Source: Argopecten irradians (lineage: Eukaryota > Mollusca > Bivalvia > Pectinida > Pectinidae). Taken from it: a DNA stretch of 64,000 nt. Where the stretch lies: contig NC_091135.1 in the NCBI RefSeq assembly GCF_041381155.1, forward strand, positions 61,478,567 to 61,542,566, in the 5' to 3' direction. Positions 35,007-50,000 of this stretch are shown here, one piece after another; within the stretch, counting starts at the first letter, position 1; each line of letters opens with the position of its first letter. Position numbers and translations under genes: made by a program. The notes under the pieces are model-generated. The model was given only the letters and a program-made list of their open reading frames with translations, did no database searches and was not told where the DNA came from.

Positions 35007-38000
35007 GGCAGATTGCTGGTACAGAGAGGTTAAATAGGATATTAGTTGTTGTAAAGTGGTGCGGCAGATTTCTGGTACAGAGAGGTTAAATAGGATATTA
35101 GTTGTTGTAAAGTGGTGCGGCAGATTTCTGGTACAGAGAGGTTAAATAGGATATTAGTTGTTGTTGTAAAGTGGTGCGGCAGATTGCTGGTACAGAGAGG
35201 TTAAATAGGATATTAGTTGTTGTAAAGTGGTGCGGCAGATTTCTGGTACAGAGAGGTTAAATAAGATATTAGTTGTTGTAAAGTGGTGCGGCAGATTTCT
35301 GGTACAGAGAGGTTAAATAAGATATTAGTTGTTGTAAAGTGGTGCGGCAGATTTCTGGTACAGAGAGGTTAAATAAGATATTAGTTGTTGTAAAGTGGTG
35401 CGGCAGATTGCTGGTACAGAGAGGTTAAATAGGATATTAGTTGTTGTAAAGTGGTGCGGCAGATTTCTGGTACAGAGAGGTTAAATAGGATATTAGTTGT
35501 TGTAAAGTGGTGCGGCAGATTTCTGGTACAGAGAGGTTAAATAGGATATTAGTTGTTGTAAAGTGGTGCGGCAGATTTCTGGTACAGAGAGGTTAAATAG
35601 GATATTAGTTGTTGTAAAGTGGTGCGGCAGATTTCTGGTACAGAGAGGTTAAATAGGATATTAGTTCTTGTAAAGTGGTGGGGCAGATTTCTGGTACAGA
35701 GAGGTTAAATAGGATATTAGTTGTTGTAAAGTGGTGCGGCAGATTGATGGTACAGAGAGGTTAAATAGGATATCAGTTCTTGTAAAGTGGTGGGCAGATT
35801 GCTGGTACAGAGAGGTTAAATAGGATATTAGTTGTTGTAAAGTGGTGCGGCAGATTTCTGGTACAGAGAGGTTAAATAGGATATCAGTTCTTGTAAAGTG
35901 GTGGCGGCAGATTTCTGGTACAGAGAGGTTAAATAGGATATTAGTTGTTGTAAAGTGGTGCGGCAGATTTCTGGTACAGAGAGGTTAAATAGGATATTAG
36001 TTTTTGTAAAGTGGTGCGGCAGATTTCTGGTACAGAGAGGTTAAATAGGATATTAGTTGTTGTAAAGTGGTGCGGCAGATTTCTGGTACAGAGAGGTTAA
36101 ATAGATATTAGTTTTGTAAAGTGGTGCGGCATAGAGATAATTGATATTAGTTGTTGTAAAGTGGTGCGGCAGATTTCTGGTACAGAGAGGTTAAATAGGA
36201 TATTAGTTGTTGTAAAGTGGTGCGGCAGATTGCTGGTACAGAGAGGTTAAATAAGATATTAGTTGTTGTAAAGTGGTGCGGCAGATTTCTGGTACAGAGA
36301 GGTTAAATAAGATATTAGTTGTTGTAAAGTGGTGCGGCAGATTTCTGGTACAGAGAGGTTAAATAGGATATTAGTTGTTGTAAAGTGGTGCGGCAGATTT
36401 CTGGTACAGAGAGGTTAAATAAGATATTAGTTGTTGTAAAGTGGTGCGGCAGATTTCTGGTACAGAGAGGTTAAATAAGGATATTAGTTGTTGTAAAGTG
36501 GTGCGGCAGATTTCTGGTACAGAGAGGTTAAATAAGATATTAGTTGTTGTAAAGTGGTGGGGCAGATTTCTGGTACAGAGAGGTTAAATAGGATATTAGT
36601 TGTTGTAAAGTGGTGCGGCAGATTTCTGGTACAGAGAGGTTAAATAGGATATTAGTTGTTGTAAAGTGGTGCGGCAGATTTCTGGTACAGAGAGGTTAAA
36701 TAGGATATTAGTTCTTGTAAAGTGGTGCGGCAGATTTCTGGTACAGAGAGGTTAAATAGGATATTAGTTGTTGTAAAGTGGTGCGGCAGATTTCTGGTAC
36801 AGAGAGGTTAAATAGGATATTAGTTGTTGTAAAGTGGTGCGGCAGATTTCTGGTACAGAGAGGTTAAATAGGATATTAGTTGTTGTAAAGTGGTGCGGCA
36901 GATTTCTGGTACAGAGAGGTTAAATAGGATATTAGTTGTTGTAAAGTGGTGGGCAGATTTCTGGTACAGAGAGGTTAAATAGGGATGGGCAGATTCTGGT
37001 TAGTTGTTGTAAAGTGGTGGGCAGATTGCTGGTACAGAGAGGTTAAATAGGATATTAGTTGTTGTAAAGTGGTGCGGCAGATTGATGGTACAGAGAGGTT
37101 AAATAGGATATCAGTTCTTGTAAAGTGGTGCGGCAGATTTCTGGTACAGAGAGGTTAAATAGGATATTAGTTGTTGTAAAGTGGTGGGGCAGATTTCTGG
37201 TACAGAGAGGTTAAATAGGATATTAGTTGTTGTAAAGTGGTGCGGCAGATTTCTGGTACAGAGAGGTTAAATAGGATATTAGTTGTTGTAAAGTGGTGCG
37301 GCAGATTTCTGGTACAGAGAGGTTAAATAGGATATTAGTTGTTGTAAAGTGGTGCGGCAGATTTCTGGTACAGAGAGGTTAAATAGGATATTAGTTGTTG
37401 TAAAGTGGTGCGGCAGGCTGGTACAGAGAGGTTAAATAGGATATTAGTTGTTGTAAAGTGGTGCGGCAGATTTCTGGTACAGAGAGGTTAAATAGGATAT
37501 TAGTTGTTGTAAAGTGGTGGGCAGATTTCTGGTACAGAGAGGTTAAATAGGATATTAGTTGTTGTAAAGTGGTGCGGCAGATTTCTGGTACAGAGAGGTT
37601 AAATAGGATATTAGTTGTTGTAAAGTGGTGCGGCAGATTTCTGGTACAGAGAGGTTAAATAAGGATATTAGTTGTTGTAAAGTGGTGCGGCAGATTTCTG
37701 GTACAGAGAGGTTAAATAGGATATTAGTTGTTGTAAAGTGGTGCGGCAGATTTCTGGTACAGAGAGGTTAAATAGGATATTAGTTGTTGTAAAGTGGTGC
37801 GGCAGATTTCTGGTACAGAGAGGTTAAATAGGATATTAGTTGTTGTAAAGTGGTGCGGCAGATTTCTGGTACAGAGAGGTTAAATAGGATATTAGTTGTT
37901 GTAAAGTGGTGCGGCAGATTTCTGGTACAGAGAGGTTAAATAGGATATTAGTTGTTGTAAAGTGGTGCGGCAGATTTCTGGTACAGAGAGGTTAAATAGG

Positions 38001-41000
38001 ATATTAGTTGTTGTAAAGTGGTGGGCAGATTTCTGGTACAGAGAGGTTAAATAGGATATTAGTTGTTGTAAAGTGGTGCGGCAGATTTCTGGTACAGAGA
38101 TTTGGGTTAAATAGGATATTAGTTGTTGTAAAGTGGTGCGGCAGATTTCTGGTACAGAGAGGTTAAATAGGATATTAGTTGTTGTAAAGTGGTGCGGCAG
38201 ATTTCTGGTACAGAGAGGTTAAATAGGATATTAGTTGTTGTAAAAGTGGTGGGCAGATTTCTGGTACAGAGAGGTTAAATAGGATATTAGTTGTTGTAAA
38301 GTGGTGCGGCAGATTTCTGGTACAGAGAGGTTAAATAGGATATTAGTTGTTGTAAAGTGGTGCGGCAGATTTCTGGTACAGAGAGGTTAAATAAGATATT
38401 AGTTGTTGTAAAGTGGTGCGGCAGATTTCTGGTACAGAGAGGTTAAATAGGATATTAGTTGTTGTAAAGTGGTGCGGCAGATTTCTGGTACAGAGAGGTT
38501 AAATAGGATATTAGTTGTTGTAAAGTGGTGGGCAGATTTCTGGTACAGAGAGGTTAAATAGGATATTAGTTGTTGTAAAGTGGTGCGGCAGATTTCTGGT
38601 ACAGAGAGGTTAAATAAGGATATTAGTTGTTGTAAAGTGGTGCGGCAGATTTCTGGTACAGAGAGGTTAAATAGGATATTAGTTGTTGTAAAGTGGTGGG
38701 CAGATTCTGGTACAGAGAGGTAAATAGGATATTAGTTGTTGTAAGTGGTGGGCAGATTTCTGGTACAGAGAGGTTAAATAGGATATTAGTTGTTGTAAAG
38801 TGGTGCGGCAGATTGCTGGTACAGAGAGGTTAAATAAGATATTAGTTGTTGTAAAGTGGTGCGGCAGATTTCTGGTACAGAGAGGTTAAATAGGATATTA
38901 GTTGTTGTAAAGTGGTGCGGCAGATTTCTGGTACAGAGAGGTTAAATAGGATATTAGTTGTTGTAAAGTGGTGCGGCAGATTTCTGGTACAGAGAGGTTA
39001 AATAAGATATTAGTTGTTGTAAAGTGGTGCGGCAGATTTCTGGTACAGAGAGGTTAAATAGGATATTAGTTGTTGTAAAGTGGTGCGGCAGATTTCTGGT
39101 ACAGAGAGGTTAAATAGGATATTAGTTGTTGTAAAGTGGTGGGGCAGATTTCTGGTACAGAGAGGTTAAATAGGATATTAGTTGTTGTAAAGTGGTGGGC
39201 AGATTTCTGGTACAGAGAGGTTAAATAGGATATTAGTTCTTGTAAAGTGGTGCGGCAGATTTCTGGTACAGAGAGGTTAAATAGGATATTAGTTGTTGTA
39301 AAGTGGTGCGGCAGATTTCTGGTACAGAGAGGTTAAATAGGATATTAGTTCTTGTAAAGTGGTGCGGCAGATTTCTGGTACAGAGAGGTTAGATAGGATA
39401 TTAGTTCTTGTAAAGTGGTGCGGCAGATTTCTGGTACAGAGAGGTTAAATAGGATATTAGTTGTTGTAAAGTGGTGCGGCAGATTTCTGGTACAGAGAGG
39501 TTAAATAGGATATTAGTTGTTGTAAAGTGGTGCGGCAGATTTCTGGTACAGAGAGGTTAAATAGGATATTAGTTGTTGTAAAGTGGTGCGGCAGATTTCT
39601 GGTACAGAGAGGTTAAATAGGATATTAGTTGTTGTAAAGTGGTGCGGCAGATTTCTGGTACAGAGAGGTTAAATAGGATATTAGTTGTTGTAAAGTGGTG
39701 CGGCAGATTTCTGGTACAGAGAGGTTAAATAAGATATTAGTTGTTGTAAAGTGGTGCGGCAGATTTCTGGTACAGAGAGGTTAAATAGGATATTAGTTGT
39801 TGTAAAGTGGTGCGGCAGATTGCTGGTACAGAGAGGTTAAATAGGATATTAGTTGTTGTAAAGTGGTGCGGCAGATTGCTGGTACAGAGAGGTTAAATAG
39901 GATATAAGTTGTTGTAAAGTGGTGCGGCAGATTTCTGGTACAGAGAGGTTAAATAGGATATTAGTTGTTGTAAAGTGGTGCGGCAGATTTCTGGTACAGA
40001 GAGGTTAAATAGGATATTAGTTGTTGTAAAGTGGTGGGCAGATTTCTGGTACAGAGAGGTTAAATAGGATATTAGTTGTTGTAAAGTGGTGCGGCAGATT
40101 TCTGGTACAGAGAGGTTAAATAAGGATATTAGTTGTTGTAAAGTGGTGCGGCAGATTGCTGGTACAGAGAGGTTAAATAGGATATTAGTTGTTGTAAAGT
40201 GGTGCGGCAGATTTCTGGTACAGAGAGGTTAAATAGGATATTAGTTGTTGTAAAGTGGTGCGGCAGATTTCTGGTACAGAGAGGTTAAATAGGATATCAG
40301 TTCTTGTAAAGTGGTGGGCAGATTTCTGGTACAGAGATGTTAAATAGGATATTAGTTGTTGTAAAGTGGTGGAGCAGATTTCTGGTACAGAGAGGTTAAA
40401 TAGGATATTAGTTGTTGTGAAGTGGTGGGGCAGATTGCTGGTACAGAGAGGTTAAATAAGATATTAGTTGTTGTAAAGTGGTGCGGCAGATTTCTGGTAC
40501 AGAGAGGTTAAATAGGATATTAGTTGTTGTAAAGTGGTGCGGCAGATTTCTGGTACAGAGAGGTTAAATAGGATATTAGTTGTTGTAAAGTGGTGCGGCA
40601 GATTGCTGGTACAGAGAGGTTAAATAGGATATTAGTTGTTGTAAAGTGGTGCGGCAGATTTCTGGTACAGAGAGGTTAAATAGGATATTAGTTGTTGTAA
40701 AGTGGTGCGGCAGATTTCTGGTACAGAGAGGTTAAATAGGATATTAGTTGTTGTAAAGTGGTGCGGCAGATTGATGGTACAGAGAGGTTAAATAGGATAT
40801 CAGTTCTTGTAAAGTGGTGGGCAGATTTCTGGTACAGAGAGGTTTAATAGGATATTAGTTGTTGTAAAGTGGTGCGGCAGATTGATGGTACAGAGAGGTT
40901 AAATAGGATATTAGTTGTTGTAAAGTGGTGCGGCAGATTTCTGGTACAGAGAGGTTAAATAGGATATTAGTTGTTGTAAAGTGGTGCGGCAGATTTCTGG

Positions 41001-44000
41001 TACAGAGAGGTTAAATAGGATATTAGTTGTTGTAAAGTGGTGCGGCAGATTTCTGGTACAGAGAGGTTAAATAGGATATTAGTTGTTGTAAAGTGGTGCG
41101 GCAGATTTCTGGTACAGAGAGGTTAAATAGGATATTAGTTGTTGTAAAGTGGTGCGGCAGATTTCTGGTACAGAGAGGTTAAATAGGATATTAGTTGTTG
41201 TAAAGTGGTGCGGCAGATTTCTGGTACAGAGAGGTTAAATAGGATATTAGTTCTTGTAAAGTGGTGCGGCAGATTTCTGGTACAGAGAGGTTAAATAGGA
41301 TATTAGTTGTTGTAAAGTGGTGCGGCAGATTTCTGGTACAGAGAGGTTAAATAGGATATTAGTTGTTGTAAAGTGGTGCGGCAGATTTCTGGTACAGAGA
41401 GGTTAAATAGGATATTAGTTGTTGTAAAGTGGTGCGGCAGATTTCTGGTACAGAGAGGTTAAATAGGATATTAGTTGTTGTAAAGTGGTGCGGCAGATTT
41501 CTGGTACAGAGAGGTTAAATAGGATATTAGTTGTTTGTAAAGTGGTGCGGCAGATTTCTGGTACAGAGAGGTTAAATAGGATATTAGTTGTTGTAAAGTG
41601 GTGCGGCAGATTTCTGGTACAGAGAGGTTAAATAGGATATTAGTTGTTGTAAAGTGTGGTGCGGCAGATTTCTGGTACAGAGAGGTTAAATAGGATATTA
41701 GTTGTTGTAAAGTGGTGCGGCAGATTTCTGGTACAGAGAGGTTAAATAGGATATTAGTTGTTGTAAAGTGGTGCGGCAGATTTCTGGTACAGAGAGGTTA
41801 AATAGGATATTAGTTGTTGTAAAGTGGTGCGGCAGATTTCTGGTACAGAGAGGTTAAATAGGATATTAGTTGTTGTAAAGTGGTGCGGCAGATTTCTGGT
41901 ACAGAGAGGTTAAATAGGATATTAGTTGTTGTAAAGTGGTGGGCAGATTTCTGGTACAGAGAGGTTAAATAGGATATTAGTTGTTGTAAAGTGGTGCGGC
42001 AGATTTCTGGTACAGAGAGGTTAAATAGGATATTAGTTGTTGTAAAGTGGTGCGGCAGATTTCTGGTACAGAGAGGTTAAATAGGATATTAGTTGTTGTA
42101 AAGTGGTGCGGCAGATTGCTGGTACAGAGAGGTTAAATAAGATATTAATTGTTGTAAAGTGGTGGGCAGATTTCTGGTACAGAGAGGTTAAATAAGATAT
42201 TAGTTGTTGTAAAGTGGTGGGGCAGATTTCTGGTACAGAGAGGTTAAATAGGATATTAGTTGTTGTAAAGTGGTGCGGCAGATTTCTGGTACAGAGAGGT
42301 TAAATAGGATATTAGTTGTTGTAAAGTGGTGCGGCAGATTGCTGGTACAGAGAGGTTAAATAGGATATTAGTTGTTGTAAAGTGGTGCGGCAGATTTCTG
42401 GTACAGAGAGGTTAAATAGGATATTAGTTGTTGTAAAGTGGTGGGCAGATTTCTGGTACAGAGAGGTTAAATAGGATATTAGTTGTTGTAAAGTGGTGCG
42501 GCAGATTTCTGGTACAGAGAGGTTAAATAGGATATTAGTTGTTGTAAAGTGGTGCGGCAGATTTCTGGTACAGAGAGGTTAAATAGGATATTAGTTGTTG
42601 TAAAGTGGTGCGGCAGATTGCTGGTACAGAGAGGTTAAATAGGATATTAGTTGTTGTAAAGTGGTGCGGCAGATTTCTGGTACAGAGAGGTTAAATAGGA
42701 TATTAGTTGTTGTAAAGTGGTGGTGCGGCAGATTTCTGGTACAGAGAGGTTAAATAGGATATTAGTTGTTGTAAAGTGGTGCGGCAGATTTCTGGTACAG
42801 AGAGGTTAAATAGGATATTAGTTCTTGTAAAGTGGTGCGGCAGATTTCTGGTACAGAGAGGTTAAATAGGATATTAGTTGTTGTAAAGTGGTGCGGCAGA
42901 TTTCTGGTACAGAGAGGTTAAATAGGATATTAGTTGTTGTAAAGTGGTGCGGCAGATTTCTGGTACAGAGAGGTTAAATAGGATATTAGTTGTTGTAAAG
43001 TGGTGCGGCAGATTTCTGGTACAGAGAGGTTAAATAGGATATTAGTTGTTGTAAAGTGGTGCGGCAGATTTCTGGTACAGAGAGGTTAAATAGGATATTA
43101 GTTGTTGTAAAGTGGTGCGGCAGATTTCTGGTACAGAGAGGTTAAATAGGATATTAGTTCTTGTAAAGTGGTGCGGCAGATTTCTGGTACAGAGAGGTTA
43201 AATAGGATATTAGTTGTTGTAAAGTGGTGCGGCAGATTTCTGGTACAGAGAGGTTAAATAGGATATTAGTTGTTGTAAAGTGGTGCGGCAGATTTCTGGT
43301 ACAGAGAGGTTAAATAGGATATTAGTTGTTGTAAAGTGGTGGGGCAGATTGCTGGTACAGAGAGGTTAAATAGGATATTAGTTGTTGTAAAGTGGTGCGG
43401 CAGATTTCTGGTACAGAGAGGTTAAATAGGATATTAGTTGTTGTAAAGTGGTGGGGCAGATTTCTGGTACAGAGAGGTTAAATAGGATATTAGTTCTTGT
43501 AAAGTGGTGCGGCAGATTGCTGGTACAGAGAGGTTAAATAGGATATTAGTTGTTGTAAAGTGGTGCGGCAGATTTCTGGTACAGAGAGGTTAAATAGGAT
43601 ATTAGTTGTTGTAAAGTGGTGCGGCAGATTTCTGGTACAGAGAGGTTAAATAGGATATTAGTTGTTGTAAAGTGGTGCGGCAGATTTCTGGTACAGAGAG
43701 GTTAAATAGGATATTAGTTGTTGTAAAGTGGTGCGGCAGATTTCTGGTACAGAGAGGTTAAATAGGATATTAGTTGTTGTAAAGTGGTGCGGCAGATTTC
43801 TGGTACAGAGAGGTTAAATAGGATATTAGTTGTTGTAAAAGTGGTGCGGCAGATTTCTGGTACAGAGAGGTTAAATAGGATATTAGTTGTTGTAAAGTGG
43901 TGGGCAGATTTCTGGTACAGAGAGGTTAAATAGGATATTAGTTGTTGTAAAGTGGTGCGGCAGATTGCTGGTACAGAGAGGTTAAATAGGATATCAGTTC

Positions 44001-47000
44001 TTGTAAAGTGGTGGGCAGATTTCTGGTACAGAGAGGTTAAATAGGATATTAGTTGTTGTAAAGTGGTGCGGCAGATTTCTGGTACAGAGAGGTTAAATAG
44101 GATATTAGTTGTTGTAAAGTGGTGCGGCAGATTTCTGGTACAGAGAGGTTAAATAGGATATTAGTTGTTGTAAAGTGGTGCGGCAGATTTCTGGTACAGA
44201 GAGGTTAAATAGGATATTAGTTGTTGTAAAGTGGTGCGGCAGATTTCTGGTACAGAGAGGTTAAATAGGATATTAGTTGTTGTAAAGTGGTGCGGCAGAT
44301 TTCTGGTACAGAGAGGTTAAATAGGATATTAGTTGTTGTAAAGTGGTGCGGCAGATTTCTGGTACAGAGAGGTTAAATAGGATATTAGTTGTTGTAAAGT
44401 GGTGGGGCAGATTTCTGGTACAGAGAGGTTAAATAGGATATTAGTTGTTGTAAAGTGTGTTGCGGCAGATTTCTGGTACAGAGAGGTTAAATAGGATATT
44501 AGTTGTTGTAAAGTGGTGCGGCAGATTTCTGGTACAGAGAGGTTAAATAGGATATTAGTTGTTGTAAAGTGGTGCGGCAGATTTCTGGTACAGAGAGGTT
44601 AAATAGGATATTAGTTGTTGTAAAGTGGTGCGGCAGATTTCTGGTACAGAGAGGTTAAATAGGATATTAGTTCTTGTAAAGTGGTGGGGCAGATTTCTGG
44701 TACAGAGAGGTTAAATAGGATATTAGTTGTTGTAAAGTGGTGCGGCAGATTTCTGGTACAGAGAGGTTAAATAGGATATTAGTTGTTGTAAAGTGGTGCG
44801 GCAGATTTCTGGTACAGAGAGGTTAAATAGGATATTAGTTGTTGTAAAGTGGTGGGGCAGATTTCTGGTACAGAGAGGTTAAATAGGATATTAGTTGTTG
44901 TAAAGTGGTGCGGCAGATTTCTGGTACAGAGAGGTTAAATAGGATATTAGTTGTTGTAAAGTGGTGCGGCAGATTTCTGGTACAGAGAGGTTAAATAGGA
45001 TATTAGTTGTTGTAAAGTGGTGCGGCAGATTTCTGGTACAGAGAGGTTAAATAAGATATTAGTTGTTGTAAAGTGGTGCGGCAGATTTCTGGTACAGAGA
45101 GGTTAAATAGGATATTAGTTGTTGTAAAGTGGTGCGGCAGATTTCTGGTACAGAGAGGTTAAATAGGATATTAGTTGTTGTAAAGTGGTGCGGCAGATTT
45201 CTGGTACAGAGAGGTTAAATAGGATATTAGTTGTTGTAAAGTGGTGCGGCAGATTTCTGGTACAGAGAGGTTAAATAGGATATTAGTTGTTGTAAAGTGG
45301 TGCGGCAGATTTCTGGTACAGAGAGGTTAAATAGGATATTAGTTGTTGTAAAGTGGTGCGGCAGATTTCTGGTACAGAGAGGTTAAATAGGATATTAGTT
45401 GTTGTAAAGTGGTGGGGCAGATTTCTGGTACAGAGAGGTTAAATAGGATATTAGTTCTTGTAAAGTGGTGCGGCAGATTTCTGGTACAGAGAGGTTAAAT
45501 AGGATATTAGTTGTTGTAAAGTGGTGCGGCAGATTTCTGGTACAGAGAGGTTAAATAGGATATTAGTTGTTGTAAAGTGGTGGGCAGATTTCTGGTACAG
45601 AGAGGTTAAATAGGATATTAGTTGTTGTAAAGTGGTGCGGCAGATTTCTGGTACAGAGAGGTTAAATAGGATATTAGTTGTTGTAAAGTGGTGGGCAGAT
45701 TTCTGGTACAGAGAGGTTAAATAGGATATTAGTTGTTGTAAAGTGGTGGGGGGCAGATTTCTGGTACAGAGAGGTTAAATAGGATATTAGTTCTTGTAAA
45801 GTGGTGCGGCAGATTTCTGGTACAGAGAGGTTAAATAGGATATTAGTTGTTGTAAAGTGGTGCGGCAGATTTCTGGTACAGAGAGGTTAAATAGGATATT
45901 AGTTGTTGTAAAGTGGTGGGCAGATTTCTGGTACAGAGAGGTTAAATAGGATATTAGTTGTTGTAAAGTGGTGCGGCAGATTTCTGGTACAGAGAGGTTA
46001 AATAGGATATTAGTTGTTGTAAAGTGGTGCGGCAGATTTCTGGTACAGAGAGGTTAAATAGGATATTAGTTGTTGTAAAGTGGTGCGGCAGATTTCTGGT
46101 ACAGAGAGGTTAAATAGGATATTAGTTGTTGTAAAGTGGTGCGGCAGATTTCTGGTACAGAGAGGTTAAATAAGATATTAGTTGTTGTAAAGTGGTGGGG
46201 CAGATTTCTGGTACAGAGAGGTTAGATAGGATATTAGTTGTTGTAAAGTGGTGCGGCAGATTTCTGGTACAGAGAGGTTAAATAGGATATTAGTTGTTGT
46301 AAAGTGGTGCGGCAGATTTCTGGTACAGAGAGGTTAAATAGGATATTAGTTCTTGTAAAGTGGTGCGGCAGATTTCTGGTACAGAGAGGTTAAATAGGAT
46401 ATTAGTTGTTGTAAAGTGGTGCGGCAGATTGCTGGTACAGAGAGGTTAAATAGGATATTAGTTGTTGTAAAGTGGTGCGGCAGATTTCTGGTACAGAGAG
46501 GTTAAATAGGATATTAGTTGTTGTAAAGTGGTGCGGCAGATTTCTGGTACAGAGAGGTTAAATAGGATATCAGTTCTTGTAAAGTGGTGGGCAGATTTCT
46601 GGTACAGAGAGGTTAAATAGGATATTAGTTCTTGTAAAGTGGTGGGCAGATTTCTGGTACAGAGAGGTTAAATAGGATATTAGTTCTTGTAAAGTGGTGG
46701 GCAGATTTCTGGTACAGAGAGGTTAAATAGGATATTAGTTGTTGTAAAGTGGTGGGGCAGATTTCTGGTACAGAGAGGTTAAATAGGATATTAGTTGTTG
46801 TAAAGTGGTGCGGCAGATTTCTGGTACAGAGAGGTTAAATAGGATATTAGTTCTTGTAAAGTGGTGGGCAGATTTCTGGTACAGAGAGGTTAAATAGGAT
46901 ATTAGTTCTTGTAAAGTGGTGCGGCAGATTTCTGGTACAGAGAGGTTAAATAGGATATTAGTTGTTGTAAAGTGGTGCGGCAGATTTCTGGTACAGAGAG

Positions 47001-50000
47001 GTTAAATAGGATATTAGTTGTTGTAAAGTGGTGCGGCAGATTTCTGGTACAGAGAGGTTAAATAGGATATTAGTTGTTGTAAAGTGGTGGGGCAGATTTC
47101 TGGTACAGAGAGGTTAAATAGGATATTAGTTGTTGTAAAGTGGTGCGGCAGATTGCTGGTACAGAGAGGTTAAATAGGATATTAGTTGTTGTAAAGTGGT
47201 GCGGCAGATTTCTGGTACAGAGAGGTTAAATAGGATATTAGTTGTTGTAAAGTGGTGCGGCAGATTTCTGGTACAGAGAGGTTAAATAGGATATTAGTTG
47301 TTGTAAAGTGGTGCGGCAGATTTCTGGTACAGAGAGGTTAAATAGGATATTAGTTGTTGTAAAGTGGTGCGGCAGATTTCTGGTACAGAGAGGTTAAATA
47401 GGATATTAGTTGTTGTAAAGTGGTGCGGCAGATTTCTGGTACAGAGAGGTTAAATAGGATATTAGTTGTTGTAAAGTGGTGCGGCAGATTTCTGGTACAG
47501 AGAGGTTAAATAAGATATTAGTTGTTGTAAAGTGGTGCGGCAGATTTCTGGTACAGAGAGGTTAAATAGGATATTAGTTGTTGTAAAGTGGTGCGGCAGA
47601 TTTCTGGTACAGAGAGGTTAAATAAGATATTAGTTGTTGTAAAGTGGTGCGGCAGATTTCTGGTACAGAGAGTTTGGTTAAAGAGGATATTAGTTGTTGT
47701 AAAGTGGTGCGGCAGATTTCTGGTACAGAGAGGTTAAATAGGATATTAGTTGTTGTAAAGTGGTGCGGCAGATTTCTGGTACAGAGAGGTTAAATAGGAT
47801 ATTAGTTGTTGTAAAGTGGTGCGGCAGATTTCTGGTACAGAGAGGTTAAATAGGATATTAGTTGTTGTAAAGTGGTGCGGCAGATTTCTGGTACAGAGAG
47901 GTTAAATAGGATATTAGTTGTTGTAAAGTGGTGCGGCAGATTTCTGGTACAGAGAGGTTAAATAGGATATTAGTTGTTGTAAAGTGGTGCGGCAGATTTC
48001 TGTTACAGAGAGGTTAAATAGGATATTAGTTGTTGTAAAGTGGTGCGGCAGATTTCTGGTACAGAGAGGTTAAATAAGATATTAGTTGTTGTAAAGTGGT
48101 GCGGCAGATTTCTGGTACAGAGAGGTTAAATAGGATATTAGTTGTTGTAAAGTGGTGCGGCAGATTTCTGGTACAGAGAGGTTAAATAGGATATTAGTTG
48201 TTGTAAAGTGGTGGGCAGATTTCTGGTACAGAGAGGTTAAATAGGATATTAGTTGTTGTAAAGTGGTGCGGCAGATTTCTGGTACAGAGAGGTTAAAAGG
48301 ATATTAGTTGTTGTAAAGTGGTGCGGCAGATTTCTGGTACAGAGAGGTTAAATAGGATATTAGTTGTTGTAAAGTGGTGCGGCAGATTTCTGGTACAGAG
48401 AGGTTAAATAGGATATTAGTTGTTGTAAAGTGGTGCGGCAGATTTCTGGTACAGAGAGGTTAAATAGGATATTAGTTCTTGTAAAGAGGTGCGGCAGATT
48501 TCTGGTACAGAGAGGTTAAATAGGATATTAGTTGTTGTAAAGTGGTGCGGCAGATTTCTGGTACAGAGAGGTTAAATAGGATATTAGTTCTTGTAAAGTG
48601 GTGCGGCAGATTTCTGGTACAGAGAGGTTAAATAGGATATTAGTTGTTGTAAAAGTGGTGCGGCAGATTTCTGGTACAGAGAGGTTAAATAGGATATTAG
48701 TTGTTGTAAAGTGGTGGGGCAGATTTCTGGTACAGAGAGGTTAAATAGGATATTAGTTGTTGTAAAGTGGTGCGGCAGATTTCTGGTACAGAGAGGTTAA
48801 ATAGGATATTAGTTGTTGTAAAGTGGTGCGGCAGATTGCTGGTACAGAGAGGTTAAATAGGATATTAGTTGTTGTAAAGTGGTGCGGCAGATTTCTGGTA
48901 CAGAGAGGTTAAATAGGATATAAGTTGTTGTAAATTGGTGCGGCAGATTTCTGGTACAGAGAGGTTAAATAGGATATTAGTTGTTGTAAAGTGGTGCGGC
49001 AGATTTCTGGTACAGAGAGGTTAAATAGGATATTAGTTGTTGTAAAGTGGTGGGGCAGATTTCTGGTACAGAGAGGTTAAATAGGATATTAGTTGTTGTA
49101 AAGTGGTGGGGCGGCAGATTTCTGGTACAGAGAGGTTAAATAGGATATTAGTTGTTGTAAAGTGGTGCGGCAGATTTCTGGTACAGAGAGGTTAAATAGG
49201 ATATTAGTTGTTGTAAAGTGGTGGGGCAGATTTCTGGTACAGAGAGGTTAAATAGGATATTAGTTCTTGTAAAGTGGTGCGGCAGATTTCTGGTACAGAG
49301 AGGTTAAATAGGATATTAGTTGTTGTAAAGTGGTGCGGCAGATTGCTGGTACAGAGAGGTTAGATAGGATATTAGTTGTTGTAAAGTGGTGGGGCAGATT
49401 TCTGGTACAGAGAGGTTAAATAGGATATTAGTTCTTGTAAAGTGGTGCGGCAGATTTCTGGTACAGAGAGGTTAGATAGGATATTAGTTGTTGTAAAGTG
49501 GTGGGCAGATTTCTGGTACAGAGAGGTTAAATAGGATATTAGTTGTTGTAAAGTGGTGCGGCAGATTTCTGGTACAGAGAGGTTAAATAGGATATTAGTT
49601 GTTGTAAAGTGGTGCGGCAGATTTCTGGTACAGAGAGGTTAGATAGGATATTAGTTCTTGTAAAGTGGTGGGGCAGATTTCTGGTACAGAGAGGTTAGAT
49701 AGGGTATTAGTTCTTGTAAAGTGGTGGGCAGATTTCTGGTACAGAGAGGTTAAATAAGATATTAGTTCTTGTAAAGTAGTGGGGGCAGATTTCTGGTACA
49801 GAGAGGTTAAATAGGATATTAGTTTTGTAAAGTGGTGGGCAGATTTCTGGTACAGAGAGGTTAAATAGGATATTAGTTTTGTAAAGTGGTGGGGCAGATT
49901 TCTGGTACAGAGAGGTTAAATAGGATATTAGTTGTTGTAAAGTGGTGCGGCAGATTTCTGGTACAGAGAGGTTAAATAGGATATTAGTTGTTGTAAAGTG

